Source of the DNA: Bacteroidota bacterium
GTDB taxonomy: Bacteria; Bacteroidota; Bacteroidia; Bacteroidales; JAAUTT01
Direction: 5' to 3'
NCBI GenBank assembly: GCA_020048915.1
Contig: JAIFLU010000024.1
Location: 1-47,298, forward strand
Length of the DNA stretch: 47,298 bases
The notes under the pieces are model-generated. The model saw nothing but the letters and a program-made list of their open reading frames with translations, was not told where the DNA came from and searched no databases. Made by a program: the position numbers and the translations under genes. Position 1 is the first letter of the stretch; each line of letters opens with the position of its first letter. Positions 1 to 7,720 of this stretch are shown piece after piece.

Positions 1-103
1 TACTAATTAATATTCCAAATACTATGGCCGATAAAAATAACCGGTTCTCTAACGAAAACTTTTTTTCTTCGCCAAACACAAACCTAATGGCTTTTTTAAT
101 CAT
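1..103 (-). CDS. Sensor histidine kinase-like membrane protein, N-terminus only (cut by window edge)
   Basis: Reading the minus strand from an ATG at 103 gives an open frame of 34 codons that runs off the left edge. It begins MIKKAIRFVFGEEKKFSLEN and continues into a hydrophobic stretch (LFLSAIVFGILIS). A short basic/acidic cytoplasmic lead with an ENR motif before the first membrane segment is, from memory, characteristic of multi-TM sensor histidine kinases in Bacteroidota, but no catalytic domain lies inside the window, so the assignment is inference. Two matches to the phylum -7 consensus lie upstream on the same strand (207-214 and 240-247). The alternative is any other membrane protein with a similar amino terminus. 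Confidence 0.45.
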   Translation of the reverse strand, partial: MIKKAIRFVFGEEKKFSLENRLFLSAIVFGILIS

Positions 104-206
104 ACGGTGTAAAATAAATGAACCCAAATAACTTAACTAAAGGCATTTTAAGTTAATATTAATTAAACAATAATCCGAGTAAAACTTTCAATCTATAGAA
201 AAAGTT

Positions 207-247
207 CAAAATTATCTGAAATGAAAAGCGCTGTATTGCCAAAGTTA
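207..247 (-). promoter_or_regulatory. Candidate promoter -7 elements for the minus-strand sensor kinase
   Basis: Read on the minus strand, 214-207 is TAATTTTG and 247-240 is TAACTTTG. Both fit TAnnTTTG, the -7 element of the Bacteroidota primary sigma factor. They lie 104 and 137 bases upstream of the ATG at 103. No clear -33 TTTG at ideal spacing was found for either, so only one or neither may be used. Confidence 0.3.
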
Positions 248-440
248 CTATATGTTTTATTTAGCTGTCTTTGAGGTGATAGAATACTCTTATTAATAAA
301 CTTGAATTCATTCACCACCATGTTTATTCCGGACTTAAGATTTGTCAACATTTCAAGTGCCTTTTACTGCCCATTGTTTCGATGCTTCGTTTTATCCTTT
401 TCCATAAGTTTAAAGCACTATTTTCTCTTATGAATTTCAT
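248..440. other. Intergenic region without a recognisable gene
   Basis: The divergent gap between the sensor-kinase start (103) and the propeller gene (482) is AT-rich and full of stops. Apart from the promoter-like elements listed separately I see no coding sequence, RNA gene or strong hairpin here. Confidence 0.5.
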
Positions 441-448
441 TATATTTG
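441..448 (+). promoter_or_regulatory. Promoter -7 element for the PQQ-propeller gene
   Basis: TATATTTG matches TAnnTTTG exactly and sits 33 bases before the preferred ATG at 482. It overlaps a TTG at 446 that opens the same frame; a promoter at this place argues that translation starts at 482 and not at 446. Confidence 0.5.
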
Positions 449-481
449 AAATGTGTTTCGATTATACAAATAAGATCCCAA

Positions 482-1768
482 ATGAAAAATACAACACAGC
501 TCCATTGCTTTTTTTTCTCGTTTACGTTGCTAATTATAACAGAGTTTGCTAATTCGCAAGATAGTAACTGGACACATTTTAGAGGCAATCACTTAAACGG
601 CATTTCAACCACCGATAACATTCCCTTAAAATGGGACACCTCTAGTATTAAGTGGAAAACGACAATTCACGATAAAGGATATTCGTCGCCTGTAGTTTTT
701 GGCAACCAAATATGGATAACTACTGCTACACCCGATGGAAAAAAATTATATGCGGTTTGTTTAGATTATCTGACAGGGAAAATCGTATTTGACATTAAGG
801 CCTTTTCTCCCGAAGATGTAATCGGAAAACATTCGGTCAATACTTATGCCAGTCCTACACCATGCATCGAAGAAGGCTTTGTCTATGTTCATTACGGAAG
901 TTTAGGTACGGCCTGCATTAAAACATCCGACGGATCTATCGTTTGGAAACGGAATGACCTGAAATGCAACCATGTTCAAGGACCGGGATCATCCCCAATA
1001 ATTTATAAAAACTTGCTGATCCTTCACTATGAGGGCATCGACGTCCGGTATATTGTTGCACTCGACAAATCAACCGGTAAAACTGTTTGGAGAACTGACC
1101 GGCCTGATAAACCCTATGAACCGTTACTGGAAATCGGCAAAAAGGCCTACATTACCCCTATTATTGTGAATGTCAAGGGGCGGGATCTATTAATCTCGAA
1201 CGGCTCAGCGGTTTGTTGCGCGTACGATCCTCTTTCAGGAGAAGAAGTATGGAGAGTTGTCAGAGGAGCGGAATCCACCGTCCCCATGCCTATTACCGAA
1301 AAAGGAATTGTATATTTTTATACCGGTTCTATGGACGATACCGCAGGAACAGTATTTGACGAAATTGTAGCTGTAAACCCCGATGGAAAAGGCGATATAA
1401 CCGAAACAAATATTCTTTGGAAAAAACGGGATGACATAACCCATACGCAGATGCTGACACCTGTAATAAAAGACGGCCTTATATATACTGTTAGTTCGAA
1501 GAATATCCTTATGTGCATTGATGCAACCAATGGGGAGGAAATCTGGTCGGAACCACTAAAGGTAACGTATAACGCTTCTCCGGCATATAAAAATGGGAAT
1601 ATCTGGTTTTTCTCGGTCAAAGGAGATGTTCTCGCCATTAAGGCAGGCAGGAAATACGAGGTGGTAGCTCAAAATCGCATGGACTCCGGCATATGGGCAA
1701 CACCTGCAATAGTAAGGCAATCGATTATAGTAAGAACCGAGAAGGATCTTTATAGGATTGGGAAGTAA
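482..1768 (+). CDS. Secreted PQQ-binding-like beta-propeller protein
   Basis: The 428-residue product has a signal peptide (MKNTTQ, hydrophobic run, cleavage near ANSQ-DS) followed by propeller blades. Repeated strand motifs such as SSPVVFGNQIWITT, ASPTPCIEEGFVYVHYG, GSSPIIYKNLLILHY, TPIIVNVKGRDLLISN and ASPAYKNGNIWFFS, each followed by a phrase like L-D-x-x-T-G-K-x-V-W, are typical of the PQQ-like WD/BamB propeller superfamily. In this phylum such proteins often begin with W-x-x-F-R-G, as here. The frame is open from a TTG at 446, but ATG 482 gives the clean signal peptide and lies correctly behind a -7 element. The role is probably periplasmic or extracellular scaffold or enzyme; nothing shows that PQQ is bound. 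Confidence 0.75.
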   Translation: MKNTTQLHCFFFSFTLLIITEFANSQDSNWTHFRGNHLNGISTTDNIPLKWDTSSIKWKTTIHDKGYSSPVVFGNQIWITTATPDGKKLYAVCLDYLTGKIVFDIKAFSPEDVIGKHSVNTYASPTPCIEEGFVYVHYGSLGTACIKTSDGSIVWKRNDLKCNHVQGPGSSPIIYKNLLILHYEGIDVRYIVALDKSTGKTVWRTDRPDKPYEPLLEIGKKAYITPIIVNVKGRDLLISNGSAVCCAYDPLSGEEVWRVVRGAESTVPMPITEKGIVYFYTGSMDDTAGTVFDEIVAVNPDGKGDITETNILWKKRDDITHTQMLTPVIKDGLIYTVSSKNILMCIDATNGEEIWSEPLKVTYNASPAYKNGNIWFFSVKGDVLAIKAGRKYEVVAQNRMDSGIWATPAIVRQSIIVRTEKDLYRIGK

Positions 1769-1792
1769 AAAAAGTATTCATATAATTTGATC

Positions 1793-1849
1793 TTACTCTA
1801 AATTACTTATTGCTTCATTTGTCCAATAAACTTTATGCTCAAAGTCCAT
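1793..1849 (-). pseudogene. Remnant of a RelE/ParE-type toxin gene
   Basis: On the minus strand an ATG at 1849 gives MDFEHKVYWTNEAISNLE and then a stop at 1793-1795. That sequence is the usual amino terminus of RelE/ParE-superfamily toxins (hydrophobic strand, W-T, then E-A-x-x-x-L-E). An intact toxin has about 90-100 residues, so only the first fifth survives. It overlaps the end of the antitoxin-like frame in the usual ATG/TGA-overlap arrangement. Confidence 0.55.
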
Positions 1850-2003
1850 ATTTTAATTTAATATCATCGTGCGTATGAATTCTACCCTCATCAATATCTC
1901 TTAAGCCACGTTCGACTCCTGATTTTTGTTCATTTGAAAAATCGTACCACCAATCTTTGTAAGATCCAAACCGAATCTCTGTGAACTTCCGTATTATATA
2001 AAA
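1839..2003 (-). pseudogene. Remnant of an addiction-module antitoxin gene
   Basis: The minus-strand frame closed by the stop at 1839-1841 encodes 54 codons without an ATG. Its end reads SGVERGLRDIDEGRIHTHDD followed by KYGL. This matches my memory of the C-terminal half of putative addiction-module antitoxins (EQK-x-SIERGLxDIxEGR-x-x-x-HE). The frame is cut upstream by a stop at 2004-2006, so the N-terminal half and start codon are gone. With the truncated toxin directly downstream it forms a decayed toxin-antitoxin pair. Confidence 0.55.
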
Positions 2004-2064
2004 TCACGTTGAATACATTCTTATTCCCTTTTTAACTAACTTTATGTCATATCCTTTTTTTACT

Positions 2065-2072
2065 TAGCTTTG
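2065..2072 (+). promoter_or_regulatory. Promoter -7 element for DUF4290-murA
   Basis: TAGCTTTG matches TAnnTTTG and ends 16 bases before the ATG of the DUF4290 gene, leaving a very short leader. The upstream TTTATG near 2041 is a weak -33 candidate. Confidence 0.5.
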
Positions 2073-2088
2073 CATAAAATTTCATACA

Positions 2089-2715
2089 ATGGATTTCGAT
2101 TACAATTCATCCAGGAGTAATATGATACTCCCCGAATACGGCCGTAATATTCAAAAAATGGTAGAATACTTAAAAAGTCTTCCCGACCGTACCGATAGAA
2201 ACCGCATGGCGCAAGCCATAATTAATGTTATGGGGAACCTCAACCCGCACCTTCGCGATGTGGCCGACTTTAAGCATAAGCTTTGGGACCACCTTGCCAT
2301 TATTGCCAATTTTGACCTGGATATCGATTACCCATACGAAATTCCCCAACGCGAAGTATTGTTCGAACGACCTAAGAGGGTTCCATATTCCCAATCGTAT
2401 GTGAAATTTCGTCATTATGGCAAAGTACTCGAAGATTTGGTAAAATCGGCAGCAAAAATGCCTAATGGGCCTGAAAAAGACAGCTTTATTCAAACGGTAG
2501 CCAACCATATGAAAAAATCGTACCTTACATGGAACAAAGAAATTGTAAGCGATGAGCTCATATTAAAAGATATGGCAACCCTTTCGGGAGGTTTACTTTC
2601 ACCCGGCTTAGAAATTAAACTGAGCGAAACACGCGACATTCTGAACAAGAATAAACAGCAGCAGCAACAACATCAGCAACCCCAGCGGAAACACTATCAA
2701 AAAAAACTAAAGTGA
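2089..2715 (+). CDS. DUF4290 family protein
   Basis: The 208-residue product matches the Bacteroidota-specific DUF4290 family from memory: it opens with MDFDYNSSR, then an L-P-E-Y-G-R-N-I-Q-x-M motif and an N-P-x-L-R-D-x-x-D-x-x-x-K-L-W-D-H-L motif near residues 50-70. It is soluble, with no signal peptide or membrane segment. The last 25 residues are low complexity, rich in Gln and then Lys/Arg. It sits 34 bases upstream of murA on the same strand, an association common in the phylum, so a link to cell-envelope growth is plausible, but the biochemical function is unknown to me. Confidence 0.8.
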   Translation: MDFDYNSSRSNMILPEYGRNIQKMVEYLKSLPDRTDRNRMAQAIINVMGNLNPHLRDVADFKHKLWDHLAIIANFDLDIDYPYEIPQREVLFERPKRVPYSQSYVKFRHYGKVLEDLVKSAAKMPNGPEKDSFIQTVANHMKKSYLTWNKEIVSDELILKDMATLSGGLLSPGLEIKLSETRDILNKNKQQQQQHQQPQRKHYQKKLK

Positions 2716-2749
2716 TATAAAATCACCCCTAATTTCTTCGTCTTAGCTA

Positions 2750-4057
2750 ATGGCTACATTTGAGATTAAAGGAGGCTATACACTCAATGGCGACATTTAT
2801 CCACAGGGCGCCAAAAACGAAGCCCTTCAGGTTATTTGCGCCTGTTTGCTCACTCCTGAGCCGGTAACTATTCATAATATCCCCGACATCAAAGATGTGA
2901 ATATTCTAATTGATGTCCTCCGGGAATTGGGAGTGAAAATAACATCCACAGCCCCCAACTCCTATATTTTTCAGGCCGATAATGTTAACATCGATTACCT
3001 TTACGAACAATCGCTAAAAAGTAAGGCGTCCAGCCTCCGGGGTTCTATAATGATTATTGGGCCGCTGCTTTCACGGTTCGGCATAGGCTATGTGCCTCGT
3101 CCGGGCGGTGATAAAATCGGCCGTCGGCGTCTCGACACCCACTTTATTGGGTTTCAAAAACTCGGGGCCGAATTTAGTTACGATGCCATCGGCAACTATT
3201 TTAAAGTAAATGCCCAAAACCTCCGTGGCGCATACATTTTGCTCGACGAAGCTTCGGTTACCGGAACAGCCAATATCCTGATGGCTGCTGTTTTGGCCAA
3301 AGGCACTACCACGCTTTACAATGCAGCCTGTGAACCTTACCTGCAACAACTTTGCAAAATGTTGATAAGCATGGGCGCAAAAATTCAGGGAGTTGGTTCG
3401 AATTTATTGACCATTGAAGGGGTTGAATACCTGAGTGGATGTGAGCATACCATTCTCCCCGATATGATTGAAGTGGGTAGTTTTATTGGAATGGCTGCGC
3501 TTACGCACTCGGATCTCACCATAAAAAATGTTTCGTTCAATAACCTGGGAATGATCCCCATGCAATTTGAACGACTCGGAATAAAACTCGAACTCCAAAA
3601 CGATGATATTCATATCCCGGCACAGGATTTATACCAAATTGAAACATTTATTGACGGGTCGATACTGACCATTGCCGATGCCCCATGGCCAGGCTTAACA
3701 CCCGACTTGCTCAGTGTTTTTCTGGTAATTGCAACGCAAGCAAAAGGAAGTGTGCTTATTCACCAAAAAATGTTCGAAAGCCGTTTGTTTTTTGTAGATA
3801 AACTGATTGACATGGGCGCTCAAATTATACTTTGCGATCCGCACCGTGCTACCGTTATTGGCCTGGCCAATAAGTTCCGGTTACGGGCCACCACCATGAC
3901 ATCGCCCGATATACGCGCCGGGGTAGCATTGCTTATTGCTGCCCTATCGGCCGAAGGTACCAGTATCATTCATAACATCGAACAGATCGACCGCGGTTAT
4001 GAGCGTATCGATGAGCGCCTTAATAAGCTTGGAGCCCAAATATTGAGAATTGGGTAA
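2750..4057 (+). CDS. murA: UDP-N-acetylglucosamine 1-carboxyvinyltransferase MurA, Cys-to-Asp active site
   Basis: MurA transfers enolpyruvate from PEP to UDP-GlcNAc, the first committed step of peptidoglycan synthesis, in the cytoplasm. The 435-residue length fits. The N-terminal GGYTLNGDIYPQGAKNEAL, the double EPSP-synthase-like fold repeats and the C-terminal DIRAGVALLIAAL with RGYERIDERL are family hallmarks. At the reactive loop the sequence is R-P-G-G-D121-K-I-G-R-R-R-L-D-T-H, whereas most MurA enzymes have Cys at this position, the residue alkylated by fosfomycin. An Asp there still supports catalysis in other bacteria and gives intrinsic fosfomycin resistance. The gene follows DUF4290 by 34 bases and is probably co-transcribed with it. 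Confidence 0.93.
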   Translation: MATFEIKGGYTLNGDIYPQGAKNEALQVICACLLTPEPVTIHNIPDIKDVNILIDVLRELGVKITSTAPNSYIFQADNVNIDYLYEQSLKSKASSLRGSIMIIGPLLSRFGIGYVPRPGGDKIGRRRLDTHFIGFQKLGAEFSYDAIGNYFKVNAQNLRGAYILLDEASVTGTANILMAAVLAKGTTTLYNAACEPYLQQLCKMLISMGAKIQGVGSNLLTIEGVEYLSGCEHTILPDMIEVGSFIGMAALTHSDLTIKNVSFNNLGMIPMQFERLGIKLELQNDDIHIPAQDLYQIETFIDGSILTIADAPWPGLTPDLLSVFLVIATQAKGSVLIHQKMFESRLFFVDKLIDMGAQIILCDPHRATVIGLANKFRLRATTMTSPDIRAGVALLIAALSAEGTSIIHNIEQIDRGYERIDERLNKLGAQILRIG

Positions 4058-4137
4058 ATTGAGTTTAACGTTTCTTAACAATTCAAACAAGAACTTTTTA
4101 AATCAAAATCTGTTTAATATCAAAATAAATAAAGCTT

Positions 4138-4683
4138 ATGTTACAATCAATAATCATTTTTACACTTATCACCTTTCGTGCATTTGGACCAACTGAAAAT
4201 GCTACTCCGGCAGTTTCGGCATATGCACCTCAAACAGGAATAGAAATTGGAAATATTGCCCCTGAGTTAAAATTTGTTAGTCCCGACGGCAAAGAAATTA
4301 GCCTGTCTTCTTTACGTGGAAAACTCGTATTAGTCGACTTTTGGGCTTCGTGGTGCCCTCCTTGCAGAGCCGAAAATCCAGTGGTGGTAAATGCTTATCA
4401 AAAGTACAAAGACAAACAATTTAAACAAGGCAAAGGATTTACACTTTACAGCGTATCGCTCGATAAAGCAAAACCAAATTGGGTAAATGCCATTAAAGCA
4501 GATAAACTGGATTGGCCTTACCATGTGAGCGATTTAAAAGGATGGGAATCAAAAGCCGCTGCTATTTACAAAGTAGAAGGTATCCCTGCAAACTTTTTGA
4601 TAGACGGAACCGGTAAAATAATTGCAAAAAATTTACGGGGCAGTGATCTTGCAGCCAAGCTCGAATCGTTTGTTAAAAAATAA
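4138..4683 (+). CDS. TlpA/ResA-like thiol-disulfide oxidoreductase
   Basis: The 181-residue protein has a hydrophobic amino terminus that acts as signal peptide or anchor, followed by a thioredoxin fold of the AhpC/TSA-Redoxin type. Visible elements are G-N-I-A-P-E-L near residue 38, the active site W-A-S-W-C73-P-P-C76-R, and the cis-proline motif G-I-P150-A-N-F. The inserted segment between active site and cis-Pro is typical of TlpA/ResA proteins, which reduce or shuffle disulfides in the periplasm. It stands alone: 80 bases from murA, then a terminator. The exact partner cannot be told. Confidence 0.85.
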   Translation: MLQSIIIFTLITFRAFGPTENATPAVSAYAPQTGIEIGNIAPELKFVSPDGKEISLSSLRGKLVLVDFWASWCPPCRAENPVVVNAYQKYKDKQFKQGKGFTLYSVSLDKAKPNWVNAIKADKLDWPYHVSDLKGWESKAAAIYKVEGIPANFLIDGTGKIIAKNLRGSDLAAKLESFVKK

Positions 4684-4704
4684 TTGTCATAATTCAACCC
4701 TCTT

Positions 4705-4736
4705 AAACCTGAAGGCATCCCTTCGGGTTTTTTTGT
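4705..4736 (+). terminator. Intrinsic terminator after the TlpA-like gene
   Basis: AACCTGAAGG and CCTTCGGGTT form a stem with one mismatch around a short loop, followed by a run of T at 4728-4734. Confidence 0.75.
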
Positions 4737-4766
4737 GCCAAATTGACGCTAATTCCTATTTGGCAG

Positions 4767-4774
4767 TATATTTG
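4767..4774 (+). promoter_or_regulatory. Promoter -7 element for grpE-dnaJ
   Basis: TATATTTG matches TAnnTTTG, with TTGACG (4743-4748) 18 bases upstream as a -33-like element. The predicted transcription start falls just before the ATG at 4804. No CIRCE palindrome was seen. Confidence 0.5.
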
Positions 4775-4803
4775 TTTAACCACAAGCAATATTGACACAG
4801 AGT

Positions 4804-5472
4804 ATGAAATTTTTAAAGAATAAGATAATGTCCAGAAATAAAAGCAAAGCCAATACAAAAGAAGAAGCACCCACTCAAGAAGGATTAAACACCGAAGCAA
4901 CCGCCGAAAAAAGTGACAAAAATTCCCAAAACGCCTCCGCTACATCTGAAAATATGACAGACATCGAAACTGAAGAGGCAACTTCGGAAGTTTCTTCGGA
5001 AAAAGAATCGGGAATTGCACCGGATGCGCAAGAACAACTGATGACACAAGTGAGGGATTGGCAGGAGAAATATGTCCGCCTGTCAGCCGATTTCGATAAC
5101 TACCGTAAACGCACCATGCGCGAGAAAATGGATATGATAAAAACTGCCGGCGAAGATATTTTTATCAGCATCCTCCCTATCATGGACGATTTCGACAGAG
5201 CCATCAAATCCATGGAAAACGTTTCGGATGTAACTGCTGTTAAAGAAGGCATTGCCCTTATCTATACAAAATTTTCGGACACGCTCAGTCAAAAAGGCGT
5301 TAAAGTAATTGATGCGCAAAACGAGGAATTTAATACTGATCTTCATGAAGCCATAACCAAAATACCTGCTCCCGACGAAAGCCTGAAAGGGAAAGTGGTT
5401 GATGTGGTTCAAAAGGGGTACTACCTGCACGACAAGGTAATCCGTTATGCAAAAGTAGTTGTAGGAGAATAA
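4804..5472 (+). CDS. grpE: Nucleotide exchange factor GrpE
   Basis: GrpE releases ADP from DnaK in the cytosolic Hsp70 cycle. The protein (222 residues from ATG 4804) has an acidic, Ser/Thr/Glu-rich, disordered N-terminal third, then a long coiled coil (QVRDWQEKYVRLSADFDNYR) and the diagnostic R-K-R-T-x-R-E-K motif. The C-terminal beta domain carries D-x-H-E-A-I and G-Y-x-L-H-D-K-V-I-R-x-A-K-V-V-V. A TTG at 4792 is in frame, but ATG 4804 is preferred; ATG 4828 is also possible. It lies 33 bases upstream of dnaJ in the usual operon. Confidence 0.93.
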   Translation: MKFLKNKIMSRNKSKANTKEEAPTQEGLNTEATAEKSDKNSQNASATSENMTDIETEEATSEVSSEKESGIAPDAQEQLMTQVRDWQEKYVRLSADFDNYRKRTMREKMDMIKTAGEDIFISILPIMDDFDRAIKSMENVSDVTAVKEGIALIYTKFSDTLSQKGVKVIDAQNEEFNTDLHEAITKIPAPDESLKGKVVDVVQKGYYLHDKVIRYAKVVVGE

Positions 5473-5505
5473 ATTTCGTATTATTGTGAGGTAAAACAGC
5501 AGGAT

Positions 5506-6666
5506 ATGGCAAAAAGAGATTTTTATGAAATACTGGAAGTAAACAAGAATGCAAGCAAGGAGGAAATTAAAAAAGCCTACCGTAAGCAAGCTATTCGGTT
5601 TCATCCAGACAAAAACCCGGGCGACAAAGAATCGGAAGAGAAATTTAAAGAGGCTGCTGAAGCATACGAAATTCTCAGTGATGACGAAAAACGCTCCCGT
5701 TACGATCAGTTTGGCCATGCCGGAGTAAGTGGCGCTTCAGGAGGTGGAGGATTTAATGGTGGCGGAATGTCGATGGATGATATTTTCGAACACTTTGGCG
5801 ATATTTTTGGCGGATTTGGATTTGGTGGATTTAGCGGCAGCTCCGGTGGAGGTCGTCGCTCGCGCCATGTGAACAGGGGCTCGAACCTTCGTGTGAAGGT
5901 AAAACTTAACATGCAGGAAATAGCCCAGGGTGTTGAGAAAAAATTAAAAGTAAATAAATATATTTCCTGCTCACATTGCAGTGGAACAGGAGCTTCCGGC
6001 GGAAATGCCTTTACCGACTGCACCTCTTGTCGTGGAACCGGCCAGGTAACCCGCGTTACCCAAACATTTCTGGGACAAATGCAAACCACCCAGGCTTGCC
6101 CATCGTGCGATGGCGAAGGGAAGATCCTAAAATCGAAATGCGTACATTGTTATGGCGAAGGAATTGTAAAAGACACTGAGGTAATAAGTGTAAACATCCC
6201 CGCTGGAGTAGGAAACGGAATGCAAATGTCCGTTAGCGGAAAAGGGAATGCTGCCCGAAGAGGAGGTGTTAACGGCGATTTACTTGTATTAATTGAAGAA
6301 GAAGAACATCCCGACTTAATCCGCGATGGAAACGACCTCATATATAATCTTTACCTTACAATTCCCGATGCTATTTTGGGCTCCACCATTGAAGTTCCTA
6401 CTATTGACGGGAAAGTGAAAATAAAAATCGATCCGGGAACACAACCTGGTAAAATACTCCGGTTACGCGGTAAAGGACTCCCTGAAGTAAACGGGTACGG
6501 CCGTGGCGACCTGTTGGTGAATATTAATGTTTGGATTCCCCGGAATTTAGGGCGCGAAGAAAAGAAAATATTTGAAAAATTCGCCGAATCGCAAGCATTC
6601 AAGCCTAACCCCGACACCGCCGATAAAGGATTTTTTGAACGAATGAGGGCTTATTTCGAACAATAA
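5506..6666 (+). CDS. dnaJ: Chaperone DnaJ (Hsp40)
   Basis: The type I J-protein delivers substrates to DnaK and stimulates its ATPase. All domains are present in order over 386 residues: J domain with H33-P34-D35; Gly/Phe-rich linker (about residues 75-125); zinc-binding domain with four C-x-x-C-x-G-x-G repeats ([32 protein letters not shown]); and C-terminal substrate-binding domains ([31 protein letters not shown]). Length is normal. It is the second gene of the grpE-dnaJ operon, and a strong hairpin follows it. Confidence 0.97.
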   Translation: MAKRDFYEILEVNKNASKEEIKKAYRKQAIRFHPDKNPGDKESEEKFKEAAEAYEILSDDEKRSRYDQFGHAGVSGASGGGGFNGGGMSMDDIFEHFGDIFGGFGFGGFSGSSGGGRRSRHVNRGSNLRVKVKLNMQEIAQGVEKKLKVNKYISCSHCSGTGASGGNAFTDCTSCRGTGQVTRVTQTFLGQMQTTQACPSCDGEGKILKSKCVHCYGEGIVKDTEVISVNIPAGVGNGMQMSVSGKGNAARRGGVNGDLLVLIEEEEHPDLIRDGNDLIYNLYLTIPDAILGSTIEVPTIDGKVKIKIDPGTQPGKILRLRGKGLPEVNGYGRGDLLVNINVWIPRNLGREEKKIFEKFAESQAFKPNPDTADKGFFERMRAYFEQ

Positions 6667-6693
6667 CATTCAAAATACAATGCTTTACCCAAT

Positions 6694-6753
6694 AAAACAT
6701 CCATGCAAAACCTCTTCACCACAACAATTGAAGACCTTTTGCATGGATGTTTT
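6694..6753. terminator. Two-tier hairpin terminator after dnaJ
   Basis: A perfect 17-bp inverted repeat (6694-6710 with 6737-6753) is continued after a CC/CC internal loop by a second 6-bp stem, TCTTCA (6713-6718) with TGAAGA (6729-6734). The outer arms begin with AAAA and end with TTTT, so the structure can act on either strand, although both flanking genes run on plus. Confidence 0.8.
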
Positions 6754-6787
6754 TATTTGACTTTCACTAAAATAAAAATACTGACAG

Positions 6788-7714
6788 ATGAATATTTTCG
6801 AAGCCCGTAACATTGTTAAAGCGTATGGCGATTTTATTGCACTTAACGACGTTTCGGTAAACATTCCCGAGGGATGCATATATGGATTACTTGGCCCCAA
6901 TGGCGCAGGCAAAACCACCCTGATTCGTATAATGAACCAGATTTTAGCCCCCGACCAGGGAGAACTCATTTTCCAAAACCGTAACCTTCGTCCTGACGAT
7001 GTATATAAAATGGGTTACCTTCCAGAAGAGCGTGGCCTGTATAAAAAAATGAAAATTGGGGAACAAGCCCTTTATCTGGCCCAGTTAAAAGGAATGAGCA
7101 AACACGATGCCCTGGTAAAACTTAAATATTGGTTTGAACGATTTGAGATTCAAAGCTGGTGGAACAAAAAAGTAGAAGAGCTTTCGAAAGGGATGGCACA
7201 AAAGGTGCAGTTTATTGTAACCATTCTTCACGATCCTAAATTTCTCATATTCGATGAGCCATTCAGCGGATTCGATCCCATCAACGCAACCTTAATGCGC
7301 GATGAGATTATCAACCTGAAAGCTAACGGCGCCACTATAATACTTTCGACCCACAACATGGCCTCGGTAGAAGAACTTTGCGACAATATTTCGTTAATTA
7401 ATAAATCGAAAGTGGTGTTGCAGGGCGAAGTAAGCGAAATACGGAACCAAAATAAACCCGATATCTTCGAAATTACTTTTGCCGGGAATCCTCAAACTTT
7501 CCAACAACAGCTTAATTCGAAATTTGAATTACTGGAACAAAAGGAGATCAAGGGGCTTCATTATGCGCGGGTAAAGATTCTACACACCTCCTCGGACAAT
7601 GAATTGCTTTCCCTTTTACTGCCGCATGTTCATGTTACTTCTTTTAACGAAGTTCTCCCAAGCATGAATGATATTTTTATTAAAGTTGTTGAATCGTCGA
7701 ACCTGAACAATTAA
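6788..7714 (+). CDS. ABC transporter ATP-binding protein (NatA/CcmA type)
   Basis: The 308-residue ATPase energises the permease encoded 6 bases downstream. Walker A is G-P-N-G-A-G-K-T-T (residues 36-44), the signature is L-S-K-G-M-A-Q-K, Walker B is FLIFDEPFSGFDP and the switch His follows in LSTHNMASVEELCD. The ~80 residues after the core resemble the DUF4162 C-terminal extension of NatA-like exporters. The substrate cannot be read from sequence; sodium, drug or lipid-like export are all possible. Confidence 0.88.
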   Translation: MNIFEARNIVKAYGDFIALNDVSVNIPEGCIYGLLGPNGAGKTTLIRIMNQILAPDQGELIFQNRNLRPDDVYKMGYLPEERGLYKKMKIGEQALYLAQLKGMSKHDALVKLKYWFERFEIQSWWNKKVEELSKGMAQKVQFIVTILHDPKFLIFDEPFSGFDPINATLMRDEIINLKANGATIILSTHNMASVEELCDNISLINKSKVVLQGEVSEIRNQNKPDIFEITFAGNPQTFQQQLNSKFELLEQKEIKGLHYARVKILHTSSDNELLSLLLPHVHVTSFNEVLPSMNDIFIKVVESSNLNN

Positions 7715-7720
7715 GCTACC

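Noticed and set aside
446..481. N-terminal extension of the propeller protein from TTG 446
   Set aside because: It would bury the signal peptide and begins inside the -7 promoter element.
2712..2726. GTGAT-ATAAA-ATCAC inverted repeat between the DUF4290 gene and murA
   Set aside because: Only 5-bp arms, no T-run and overlapping a stop codon; too weak to call a terminator or operator.
5083..5718. Long open frame antisense to grpE
   Set aside because: It mirrors the codon structure of grpE and the dnaJ start, has no recognisable domain, and lies fully under well-supported genes.
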